Shown here piece by piece: positions 28,070 through 34,611 of a stretch of 64,000 nt of DNA. Within the stretch, counting starts at the first letter, position 1, and each line of letters opens with the position of its first letter. Origin of the DNA: Bacteroidetes bacterium UBA6221 (GTDB lineage Bacteria; Bacteroidota; Bacteroidia; Chitinophagales; Chitinophagaceae); NCBI GenBank assembly GCA_002421685.1, contig DISB01000008.1, positions 124,001 to 188,000 on the forward strand, read 5' to 3'. The notes below the pieces were generated by a model. The model was not told the DNA's origin. It searched no databases and worked only from the letters and a program-made list of their open reading frames with translations. The translations under genes were made by a program, and so were the position numbers.

Positions 28070-28605
28070 GAGGCGAGTTCAGGGGACGGAAGTTCAGTCC
28101 GCCGACGAGCACACCCGCGCGCCCCACTACCGATATAGCCAAAGAAGGCCTGTTCAACACGCTGACAAACATGATAGACCTGGAGGATATCCAGACCTGC
28201 GACCTGTTTGGCGGCACGGGCAGTATCAGCTACGAGCTGGCCTCGCGCGGCGCGGGCGACCTTACCCTCATTGAGCGCGATATGGGCAATATCAACTTCA
28301 TCAAAAAGACTGTCAAAGAACTGGGTATTGCAGAGAAGTTCCATATCATCAAAGGCGATGTGTTCAGGTTCATGAAACAAAACACACAGCAGTTCGACTT
28401 TATATTTGCCGGGCCACCCTATGCGTTGGAGAATATTGATGATATCCCCATGCTGGTGTTCCAGCAACATATGTTGGCCGATGATGGTATATTTGTACTG
28501 GAGCACACGCCCAGGAACGACTACCAGGGCCATCCCAACTTTTTGAGGATGAAGAACTACGGTACCACTGTATTCAGCTTTTTTAAACAACCAAGCGCAG
28601 CCTGA
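28057..28605 (+). CDS. rsmD: 16S rRNA guanine-966 N2-methyltransferase RsmD-like
   Basis: 182 residues. It starts MRIVGGEFRGRKF with the RPTTDIAKEGLFNTL segment of RsmD and has the SAM-binding motif DLFGGTGSISYE (49-60). The catalytic motif expected as DPPY or NPPY reads GPPY (119-122), so the polar residue that binds the target amine is a glycine. Activity may be altered, or the group may use this variant. It is coupled to DUF3822 (overlap) and coaD (2-base gap). Confidence 0.9.
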   Translation: MRIVGGEFRGRKFSPPTSTPARPTTDIAKEGLFNTLTNMIDLEDIQTCDLFGGTGSISYELASRGAGDLTLIERDMGNINFIKKTVKELGIAEKFHIIKGDVFRFMKQNTQQFDFIFAGPPYALENIDDIPMLVFQQHMLADDGIFVLEHTPRNDYQGHPNFLRMKNYGTTVFSFFKQPSAA

Positions 28606-28607
28606 CA

Positions 28608-29066
28608 ATGGAAAAGATATGTTTGTTTCCCGGCACTTTCGACCCCATAACCATGGGGCATGTGGATGTTATCAAACGTTCCGTTTCACTGTTCGACAAG
28701 CTGATAGTAGCCATAGGGGTAAATACCAGCAAGACGCCCATGTTCTCAGTCGACCAGCGGATAGCCTGGATAAAGGAGATATTTAAAGACTACCCGCAGA
28801 TAGAGGTGACCAGCTACACGGGCCTCACCATCAACTACTGCAAAGAGGTAGGCGCCCAATACATGATGCGGGGCATCCGTTACATCTCCGACTTTGAGTA
28901 CGAAAAAGCCATAGGCGATATGAACCGCCTGCTGGCCCCCGAGATAGAGACCATCTTCCTGACCTGCGCGCCCGAGTATTCCACCATATCCTCCACCATC
29001 GTGCGCGATGTAATACGCAACGGCGGCGATGTGAGCCAGATAGTACCGCCGGAAGTGAGGGTTTAA
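28608..29066 (+). CDS. coaD: Phosphopantetheine adenylyltransferase
   Basis: Makes dephospho-CoA in coenzyme A synthesis. The nucleotidyltransferase motif TFDPITMGH is at residues 10-18, and the ISSTIVRD motif follows the MRGIRYISDFEYEKAI segment. Its 152 residues are the family norm. Last gene of the DUF3822-rsmD-coaD run. Confidence 0.96.
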   Translation: MEKICLFPGTFDPITMGHVDVIKRSVSLFDKLIVAIGVNTSKTPMFSVDQRIAWIKEIFKDYPQIEVTSYTGLTINYCKEVGAQYMMRGIRYISDFEYEKAIGDMNRLLAPEIETIFLTCAPEYSTISSTIVRDVIRNGGDVSQIVPPEVRV

Positions 29067-29069
29067 TTA

Positions 29070-29097
29070 GCTGATCCCGCCCCGGCGGGACAAGTTG
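29070..29097. repeat. Dispersed hairpin repeat, copy 1 (GCTGATCCCGCC type)
   Basis: GCTGATCCCGCC followed by GCGGGACAAGTTG forms a TCCCGC/GCGGGA hairpin. An inverted copy is at 54391-54418; the two differ only at two loop bases. It lies just after coaD, where it might also act as a terminator. Confidence 0.65.
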
Positions 29098-29141
29098 TGA
29101 TGATTAGCTGATTAGCTAATTAAATTCAGTAATACTGTGCA

Positions 29142-29210
29142 CAAGTTTTCCAATAAAATGTTCCATTTTGATGCCTGAATTTTGGGTTTTCGGGATTTGG
29201 AACAATTTTT
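29142..29210. repeat. Hairpin element, tandem copy A
   Basis: AAAATGTTCC (29155-29164) and GGAACAATTTT (29199-29209) are inverted arms with one extra base, around a 34-base loop. The core shared with copy B runs 29151-29189, with four mismatches in 39. Confidence 0.7.
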
Positions 29211-29250
29211 CCGGCGCGGGATGTCCCCCTATCCCCCTAAAGGGGCGACT

Positions 29251-29315
29251 AAGTTTGCAATAAAATGTTCCAAAATGATGCCTGAGTTTTGGGTTTAGAA
29301 ATCGGAACATTTTTT
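29251..29315. repeat. Hairpin element, tandem copy B
   Basis: AAAATGTTCC (29262-29271) and GGAACATTTT (29304-29313) are perfect 10-bp inverted arms around a 32-base loop. The start is 107 bases from copy A, and the core shared with it runs 29258-29296. Confidence 0.7.
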
Positions 29316-29498
29316 ACCGCAGAGGCGGAGAGCTGATACTGACCAATATGCAAAGAACTTCCGGTGCCTTTTTGGGAGGCAGTTTTATTATTACAAATTT
29401 ACGTAAAATAAGTGTTAATGTGAATTAAATTATAAATAGAACTATATTCCTTAAGTTGTTCCCAAGTCCGCGTTCGGAGCCTCGGCAGGTAAGACACA

Positions 29499-30908
29499 TT
29501 AAATTTTATGATTAAAAGTAACTTTGTCTCTTATTAATTTAGCCTCTTTTTTCTCAATAGCTTTTTTTAAGTTTTTTTCAAGTTTCTTGCTGACTCTTTG
29601 CAGTTGAAGAGCAATAGATTCTGAATTTAAGGCCCGAATAGCAGACTTACCATACTTCATAAAACCGCTACTACCTTTCGAAGGTGCGTTAATATGAAAC
29701 TGCCTCCCAAGAGACTTCCTATATATATACGTTGAATGTCCTGTAGGGCCATAGGCTTTATTAATTGCAGAGGAAATTGCGATCTTTCTCTTCCGCGCAA
29801 CACGTGTTACAGTAGATGGACGCAAGTAGCTCTGTTTCCCATCAAACTCAAAACCTAAATACTGTAACTTACTTGCATTTCCTGCTGCATCAAAGCAACC
29901 CATTTCTCCAAACTCGTCCACTCTAAATATCCGTAGTTCAGTTTTGCTATCGTTAATCCTCAACTTTGCATGTCGAATACCGTTTTCTATGACTTGCTGA
30001 ATTGCTTCAGCATTGCGTTGGTCGCATACAATAATTATGTCATCGCTATAGCGGCGATAAAATGCGTCTTTTTCATTTGCAATGCGGCTAATTTCTCGAT
30101 CGAAATCTATCATATATATGTTAGACAGTACAGAACTTATGGGTAATCCCTGTGGGATTCCCATTTTCTTATCAATGTCTGGGTTGTCAGAAATAAATTT
30201 ACTCCCACGCAAGTATTTCCTAAACTGAGCGGGAGTACAATACCTGAATCTATCCACCCTAAAAGTTTCAGGGAAAACCGATTCAATATCCTCTTTTAAG
30301 ACGTAACTATACTCTGTAACATGTTTAAAAAGCGTTTTATGATCTCTCGGCAACTGTGGCTTGTTAAGAATATCTAACCACTTTTCGCTTAAATGTTGAT
30401 GACCTAACGTATCAAAAAAATGTTCAATGTCATATGTTATAGCTATACAATCTCCCTTTTTCTTTATATATGCCTGTACGTCGTGAGAGAAATGCATGTT
30501 AGATTTTCCCAAGGGTAAGTACGCAATAACGTTTTCGAAAAATTTTTGCTCCTTAATAAACGCAGTGTATAACTTACTCAGACAGAATGCATACCAACTA
30601 TATATTATTGAATCGAAATGGGCAGCATAAGAAATTGGTCTTACTTTTTCTTTTACTTCTATGCCGATCCCTCCATCTGTTTTTTTTATCTTTTTGATAC
30701 GTTTGTTAACCTTGTTATACTTAATCAGAGGATAAAACGAGTGGCGTGAAACATTGTCAATAGGACCTGCAAAGAACGTTTTAATAGCTTCCTTTCTTTT
30801 GACATAATTAAAGCTCCTGTCAAAATGCATGTATGATTGCTTGCTCGCCGATTTTTTGACAAGTTTCTCAAACCACTCTTCAAACCATTGTTCTTGTTCT
30901 GTATTCAT
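29499..30908 (-). CDS. Reverse transcriptase of an unassigned (UG/Abi-like) group
   Basis: A 469-residue RNA-directed DNA polymerase. The catalytic Asp150 is in ITYDIEHFFDTLGH, the template-grip motif IPQGLPISSVLSNIYM is at 241-256, the catalytic YSDD at 277-280, and LQYLGFEF follows at about 349-356. The lead-in KVRPISYAAHFDSIIY (about 88-103) and GKSNMHF precede motif A. No maturase, endonuclease, integrase, protease or RNase H domain is evident; the C-terminal 110 residues are basic and helical. The ISS where retron and group II intron enzymes usually have SP suggests an unknown-group or abortive-infection-like enzyme, classes that often defend against phage. It is visibly A+T-richer than its neighbours, suggesting transfer. 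A hairpin lies 17 bases upstream of the ATG. Confidence 0.88.
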   Translation of the reverse strand: MNTEQEQWFEEWFEKLVKKSASKQSYMHFDRSFNYVKRKEAIKTFFAGPIDNVSRHSFYPLIKYNKVNKRIKKIKKTDGGIGIEVKEKVRPISYAAHFDSIIYSWYAFCLSKLYTAFIKEQKFFENVIAYLPLGKSNMHFSHDVQAYIKKKGDCIAITYDIEHFFDTLGHQHLSEKWLDILNKPQLPRDHKTLFKHVTEYSYVLKEDIESVFPETFRVDRFRYCTPAQFRKYLRGSKFISDNPDIDKKMGIPQGLPISSVLSNIYMIDFDREISRIANEKDAFYRRYSDDIIIVCDQRNAEAIQQVIENGIRHAKLRINDSKTELRIFRVDEFGEMGCFDAAGNASKLQYLGFEFDGKQSYLRPSTVTRVARKRKIAISSAINKAYGPTGHSTYIYRKSLGRQFHINAPSKGSSGFMKYGKSAIRALNSESIALQLQRVSKKLEKNLKKAIEKKEAKLIRDKVTFNHKI

Positions 30909-30925
30909 CGTTAAAAAGTTGCAAA

Positions 30926-30984
30926 ACCAAAAAGCTCAGCCGGTGCGTACTGTCGTCAACCATGATTGACACTAGCTTTTTGGT
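30926..30984 (-). other. Hairpin directly upstream of the reverse transcriptase gene
   Basis: Read on the minus strand, ACCAAAAAGCT (30984-30974) and AGCTTTTTGGT (30936-30926) form a perfect 11-bp stem enclosing 37 bases. Inside is a smaller hairpin, GTCAA / TTGAC. The 3' arm ends 17 bases before the ATG at 30908. It could be part of a reverse-transcriptase-associated non-coding RNA or a leader control element; an operator site is also possible. Confidence 0.65.
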
Positions 30985-31038
30985 ACTATCATCTTTATCC
31001 AGTTGGTTTGTAGCCTCCCTGGCACCTTGCTAATCACT

Positions 31039-31265
31039 TAACTTTGCATCCGATGAGTATCTTGACGCTGTTGCTAATAGGACTGTTGCTGACCAAGAAG
31101 TCTTGGCGCAAGGCAATTCTGCCAATATTGGAAGAACTTGCCTTGGGCGCGCTGCCCTATTGCTTAAATTTAGCACCCGCAAGGCCTAAGACATTTGCCT
31201 TTACCATGCGGCATATTAAAATTAGACATAACAGGAATATCTGCCTATTGGAAATATCAACGTAA
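31039..31265 (+). other. Doubtful small ORF or gene remnant with -7 element
   Basis: TAACTTTG (31039-31046) matches TAnnTTTG six bases before an ATG at 31053. That opens a 70-codon frame beginning MSILTLLLIGLLLTKKSW, a plausible hydrophobic N-terminus. The second half looks random. It may be the 5' end of a gene broken when the reverse transcriptase locus arrived, or chance. Confidence 0.3.
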
Positions 31266-31317
31266 TGTGGAAAACCTATCGCCTTAATTTGAATGTTTTT
31301 AATTAAAGATCCACTGG

Positions 31318-31371
31318 TGCGGATGTTCCGCAGGGCATCCGAGTCTAATGAGTTCCCCGGTCTTAGACCGG
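31318..31371. other. Cluster of short hairpins, two mutually exclusive
   Basis: TGCGGA/TCCGCA (31318-31332, loop TGT) overlaps CGGATG/CATCCG (31320-31341), so only one can form. A third, CCGGTC/GACCGG (31357-31371, loop TTA), follows. Confidence 0.45.
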
Positions 31372-31441
31372 TATTCAGAGCATTCAAGCATGTCTATTGC
31401 AAGCATATGCAACAGGCGCGAATGAATAACCCGTCCATCAT

Positions 31442-31500
31442 TTCCGCGAGACTGTTTCCACCATATTTGCCTTCGCAAATACTCTATTGCTGTGACGGGA
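31442..31500. repeat. GCGAGACTG dispersed repeat, copy 1
   Basis: About 59 bases, closely matching the copy at 33713-33771. It contains the inner perfect hairpin ATTTGC-CTTC-GCAAAT and the outer GCGAGACTG / GTGACGGGA arms. Confidence 0.75.
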
Positions 31501-31606
31501 GGAGGTGAACAACTGAACAATCCCCGAACACAAGAACAAACCCTACCCGCGTCACTGCAAAGGAGAGAAAATACTTTGTATCTTGGCTCAGCAAAAATCC
31601 GCATCT

Positions 31607-32191
31607 ATGTTTAAGACCTTAGCTACCCTGCTCCTGTGCCTGTCATCGCTCAAAGGGTATTCCCAGCAACCTGAATTCAGCTTTAAGGAACTCACCGACC
31701 AGCGCATAGCCACTAACAAAAGAGGACACAAGGCCTATGGCACGTTTGTAGTGGTGAATATTATTGCAAGCACAGGCGGGTTCATTGCCAGGCCTTATAG
31801 CACAAGCCTTTTTTCTAGGCCCTACTATATGACAAACGCAGCGTGGGGCGTCATCCAGGGTATAACGGTGCTGTCTGCCATCAAAAGGACAGACAACGAG
31901 GTAAACAGCGATTTTAATTCCGCTTATGAGAACTATGGAAACGATATTTCGCGGTACAGGTCGCGCATTTACCTGGATATTGGCATGATGGCAGGAGGCA
32001 CTGTGTTGGCAGTTTTTGGAAAAAATTTCACAGTACAGGATATAGGACTTGCGACAGCTACACAGGGAGTATTGCTGATATTTTTAGATGGTATTATGTA
32101 TGCCAGCCATAACGCGAAAATGATGAAATGGGCTAAAGCTATGCGTATCCACACCTCGGCTAATTCGGTTGGTATTTCCTATACTTTTTAG
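31607..32191 (+). CDS. Exported or membrane hypothetical protein
   Basis: 194 residues starting at the ATG at 31607, with a signal peptide MFKTLATLLLCLSSLKGYSQ. Three moderately hydrophobic stretches follow (VVVNIIASTGGFIA, GVIQGITVLSAI, and MMAGGTVLAVFG to VLLIFLDGIMYA), consistent with a small membrane protein. No family is named with confidence. It ends 50 bases from the convergent MNT-HEPN gene. Confidence 0.65.
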   Translation: MFKTLATLLLCLSSLKGYSQQPEFSFKELTDQRIATNKRGHKAYGTFVVVNIIASTGGFIARPYSTSLFSRPYYMTNAAWGVIQGITVLSAIKRTDNEVNSDFNSAYENYGNDISRYRSRIYLDIGMMAGGTVLAVFGKNFTVQDIGLATATQGVLLIFLDGIMYASHNAKMMKWAKAMRIHTSANSVGISYTF

Positions 32192-32241
32192 CATCGGCAA
32201 GCAGCTTTGACTCCCCCGCAACCTGTCGGGATTGTCAAACC

Positions 32242-33093
32242 TCACCCAAACCCCTCAATCTTTCCCCTGCATATTTTTTCGGCTATGGACTGCAGGCGGG
32301 AGAGGCGGTCTATCAGTATTTCCAGTTCTTCTTTGGTGACTACGAAGTCTTTGCTGTAGCGGGCTTCTATATAGCCGCGTTTCAGTTGCTCGAAGTAGTG
32401 CTTCTCTTCGGGCGTATTTTGCGGGAAGACCATCGCCAGCTCTTTAGAGTGGTTCTTGTTGTAGTGGTACAACATTTCTATGTTGTGGGTCTTGGGTTTG
32501 TAGCCTGTGAAGACGAGCATTACGGCATTGTATATGCTTTCTGCTGATTGATGAAGGTAAAACAATGAGTTATTATTACTGCCTCGTTCAAAAGCGTTCT
32601 TTGCATCTGTAAAAAACTCTACTCCTAATTTATACCATTGGTCAAAATCATCTTGCGCCATCTCTTTCTTTTCCTGCGCGGGCAGTTCGCGGGGCTCTGC
32701 CAGTGGTATATTACCCGCATCGTATAGCATCACGCCCTCTTTCTTAATATCGCTGAAGAAGTAGCGGTTGCGCTCCAGGTCGCGGTTCACAAAGTCTATA
32801 TCGTTGGCTATGATATTAATGGGCGTACGCGGGCGGAAGGTGTTCACCACTATATCCTGCACTTCGTAGTCTTTGCGCCGCTCACCCTGCCGGGTGATGA
32901 CCAGTATATCGTAATCGCTGATGTACTCGTAGGTGATAAGCCCCTCGCTGTAACGGTCCTCCACCCAGTTGCCACGGGCGTAGCTGCCAAAGAGTATTAC
33001 CTTCTCAGGCTGTATCTTCTTCACTATGATGTCTGTAATACGGCGTATGTCGTCCTGCTTGGAAACCGGTAAGTGCGACAGCGATGTTTTCAT
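32242..33093 (-). CDS. Nucleotidyltransferase (MNT) fused to a HEPN domain
   Basis: 283 residues. The N-terminal 125 residues are a minimal nucleotidyltransferase with GSYARG (36-41) and the metal-binding SDYDILV (Asp60, Asp62). The C-terminal part from about residue 140 is a HEPN helical bundle with FYLHQSAESIYNAVMLVFTG and YIEARYSKDF. Separate MNT and HEPN proteins form toxin-antitoxin pairs in which MNT adds nucleotides to HEPN; fused forms also occur, and some relate to aminoglycoside nucleotidyltransferases. Its place in the accessory region fits a conflict role, but that is inference. Confidence 0.85.
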   Translation of the reverse strand: MKTSLSHLPVSKQDDIRRITDIIVKKIQPEKVILFGSYARGNWVEDRYSEGLITYEYISDYDILVITRQGERRKDYEVQDIVVNTFRPRTPINIIANDIDFVNRDLERNRYFFSDIKKEGVMLYDAGNIPLAEPRELPAQEKKEMAQDDFDQWYKLGVEFFTDAKNAFERGSNNNSLFYLHQSAESIYNAVMLVFTGYKPKTHNIEMLYHYNKNHSKELAMVFPQNTPEEKHYFEQLKRGYIEARYSKDFVVTKEELEILIDRLSRLQSIAEKICRGKIEGFG

Positions 33094-33170
33094 ACAGGGC
33101 TGAAATTACCATCTTTATTTAATAGTTGGTATGGTGCTGCATTCCCGGACATTCATCTTTGGTGTAAGCC

Positions 33171-33203
33171 AGATTTGACAACTCTCAGAAAGTTGTCAAA
33201 TCT
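33171..33203. repeat. 13-bp inverted repeat hairpin (AGATTTGACAACT)
   Basis: AGATTTGACAACT and its perfect complement surround a 7-base loop in the divergent spacer between the MNT-HEPN and DUF4279-like genes, so it is not a simple terminator. It lies 17 bases before a GTTGCAG element. Confidence 0.75.
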
Positions 33204-33220
33204 CATGCTCCGGCAAAGTC

Positions 33221-33250
33221 GTTGCAGGTGAAGAACACGCTGCAACGGCG
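33221..33250. repeat. GTTGCAG dispersed hairpin repeat, copy A
   Basis: A 30-base element with GTTGCAG/CTGCAAC arms and a tail GGCG. It is identical to copy B at 33792-33821. Confidence 0.85.
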
Positions 33251-33287
33251 GTGGGACGACAAGCTAACTTTAACCTAAATTTACCCC

Positions 33288-33692
33288 ATGAGTTGCACCC
33301 TGAGCATAATAGGCGAAAAACTGGATGTGGACGCGCTGGACGCGCAATTGGCATTGCCCGGCTTCCATAAAAATTACAAAGGCCGGCCGAGGTACAGAAC
33401 CAAACCTGAAAAAGAGAAGTTGCCTTATTCCTACATGAGCACCACGGTGAGCGAGGCGGGGTTTGATGAATTTGAACAACAGGTACAGGATGTAATAGCC
33501 TACCTGCGGCAACATTATGACATACTCAAACAGGTAAAGGAAGTAACAGCGGTACAATATTTTAACCTTGACTTTGGCATAAACTACAAGAACAAGTTTC
33601 GCCAGGGTTTATATTTCCCTAAGGAACTGATACGACTGGCGGGCGAATTGGGCATGTGCATAGAAGCGAGTGTGTACACGAGCGGAGATTAG
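33288..33692 (+). CDS. DUF4279-like small protein
   Basis: 134 residues beginning MSCTLSIIGEKLDVDALDAQLAL, which resembles DUF4279 (a strand, then an LD turn and helix). The middle QVQDVIAYLRQHYDILKQVKEV is helical, and the end is LAGELGMCIEASVYTSGD. DUF4279 proteins are uncharacterised; some are predicted immunity factors. It is preceded by two hairpin repeats and followed by two more. Confidence 0.6.
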   Translation: MSCTLSIIGEKLDVDALDAQLALPGFHKNYKGRPRYRTKPEKEKLPYSYMSTTVSEAGFDEFEQQVQDVIAYLRQHYDILKQVKEVTAVQYFNLDFGINYKNKFRQGLYFPKELIRLAGELGMCIEASVYTSGD

Positions 33693-33712
33693 CGCTCATC
33701 TACGCACCTGTG

Positions 33713-33771
33713 TTCCGCGAGACTGCTTCCGCCATATTTGCCTTCGCAAATACTCTGTCGCAGTGACGGGA
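33713..33771. repeat. GCGAGACTG dispersed repeat, copy 2
   Basis: A 59-base copy closely matching 31442-31500. Outer arms ACTGC/GCAGT, inner perfect hairpin TATTTGC-CTTC-GCAAATA. Confidence 0.8.
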
Positions 33772-33791
33772 GAGGCATGCCCGAGCATGTC

Positions 33792-33821
33792 GTTGCAGGT
33801 GAAGAACACGCTGCAACGGCG
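33792..33821. repeat. GTTGCAG dispersed hairpin repeat, copy B
   Basis: A 30-base element identical to copy A (33221-33250), 20 bases after the GCGAGACTG repeat. Confidence 0.85.
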
Positions 33822-33937
33822 GGAAGTAAGTAGCATATAATTGCATCACAGCTTTTGGGGGGTGGCCTTACGAAAATGCAACCTGAACAATTTGATATAA
33901 TAGGCCGTTATTAACTTCTGGGTATGCTAATACTATT

Positions 33938-34522
33938 ATGAAACCGCACTCCAACATACAACATACCAACATCATCTGGGCCAGCAGGGAACACCGTGCC
34001 CTGGAGAACTGCATGATGACGATGACGCAAGCAGGTGTTGAAGTAAATTCGGTTATAGTAGGTTTGTACGGGGCTGATATATACAGGATAACCTGGATGC
34101 TGAAAACAAACATCAACTGGGAAACAGAGTTGTTTGAGTTGAAAATCACCACAAAAAATAAAACAAGCGCCGACATATATGAGCATGACACGAAGGGTAA
34201 CTGGACAAAAAACGGGAACCCGGCAACAGAATTAAACGGCTGCCTGTATATAGATATCGCGCTGAGCCCGTTCACCAATACTTTGCCTATCAACCACCTG
34301 GAACCGGCTATTGGGGAAACACAGACCATAAAGACCATCTACTTTGATATCCTGGAAGAAGAAACCAAACCACTATCGCAGTTATATGAACGCCTCAGCG
34401 ATACACAATACCGTTATCAGAACATACCCAACAACTTTGAAGCAATTATAACAGTAGATGAAGCGGGACTGGTGGTGGATTACCCGGAGTTGTTTGAAAG
34501 ATTGTGGAAGGATGAGTATTGA
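33938..34522 (+). CDS. Putative glycolipid-binding family protein (DUF1089)
   Basis: 194 residues matching the putative glycolipid-binding family (PF06475): the core LNGCLYIDIALSPFTNTLPINHL followed by IKTIYFDILEE and the ending FEAIITVDEAGLVVDYPELFERLW. The family is named from a structure with a lipocalin-like barrel; the true ligand is uncertain. It is a single gene with a strong hairpin terminator after it. Confidence 0.82.
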   Translation: MKPHSNIQHTNIIWASREHRALENCMMTMTQAGVEVNSVIVGLYGADIYRITWMLKTNINWETELFELKITTKNKTSADIYEHDTKGNWTKNGNPATELNGCLYIDIALSPFTNTLPINHLEPAIGETQTIKTIYFDILEEETKPLSQLYERLSDTQYRYQNIPNNFEAIITVDEAGLVVDYPELFERLWKDEY

Positions 34523-34559
34523 AACATTTGCTCATCCTGGTTTTGTGGAAAGAATAATA

Positions 34560-34588
34560 AGCCTGCCCGCATGGTGTGCGGGCAGGCT
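34560..34588. terminator. Bidirectional terminator between convergent genes
   Basis: A perfect 12-bp stem AGCCTGCCCGCA / TGCGGGCAGGCT with the loop TGGTG, between the DUF1089 gene (plus) and the SulP gene (minus). T-rich tracts follow on both strands. Confidence 0.85.
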
Positions 34589-34611
34589 CGCTTGTTTCGT
34601 TTGTCCTTTCT

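Larger units (their letters stand above)
29067..29498. other. 432-base intergenic region between coaD and the reverse transcriptase gene
   Basis: No gene is supported. It contains a 28-base hairpin repeat (29070-29097), two tandem copies of a roughly 65-base hairpin element (29142-29315), a C-rich CCCCTAAAGGGG segment between them (about 29224-29246), and an A+T-rich tail up to the end of the reverse transcriptase gene. Confidence 0.75.
30909..31606. other. 698-base region upstream of the reverse transcriptase gene
   Basis: It contains an 11-bp hairpin next to the reverse transcriptase start, a doubtful 70-codon frame (31053-31265) with a promoter-like element in front, overlapping alternative hairpins (31318-31371), a copy of the GCGAGACTG repeat (31442-31500) and the leader of the exported protein at 31607. 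No other gene is supported. Confidence 0.7.

Noticed and set aside
29142..29315. Template/variable repeats of a diversity-generating retroelement beside the reverse transcriptase
   Set aside because: The copies are short and hairpin-like, differences go both ways (T/A and A/G) instead of A-only change, there is no accessory protein gene and no repeat inside a protein end.
30926..30984. Classical retron msr-msd RNA upstream of the reverse transcriptase
   Set aside because: The inverted repeat encloses only 37 bases, much less than a usual msr-msd, and the enzyme lacks the retron-like TSP/ASP pattern in the QG motif. Another RNA type is not excluded.
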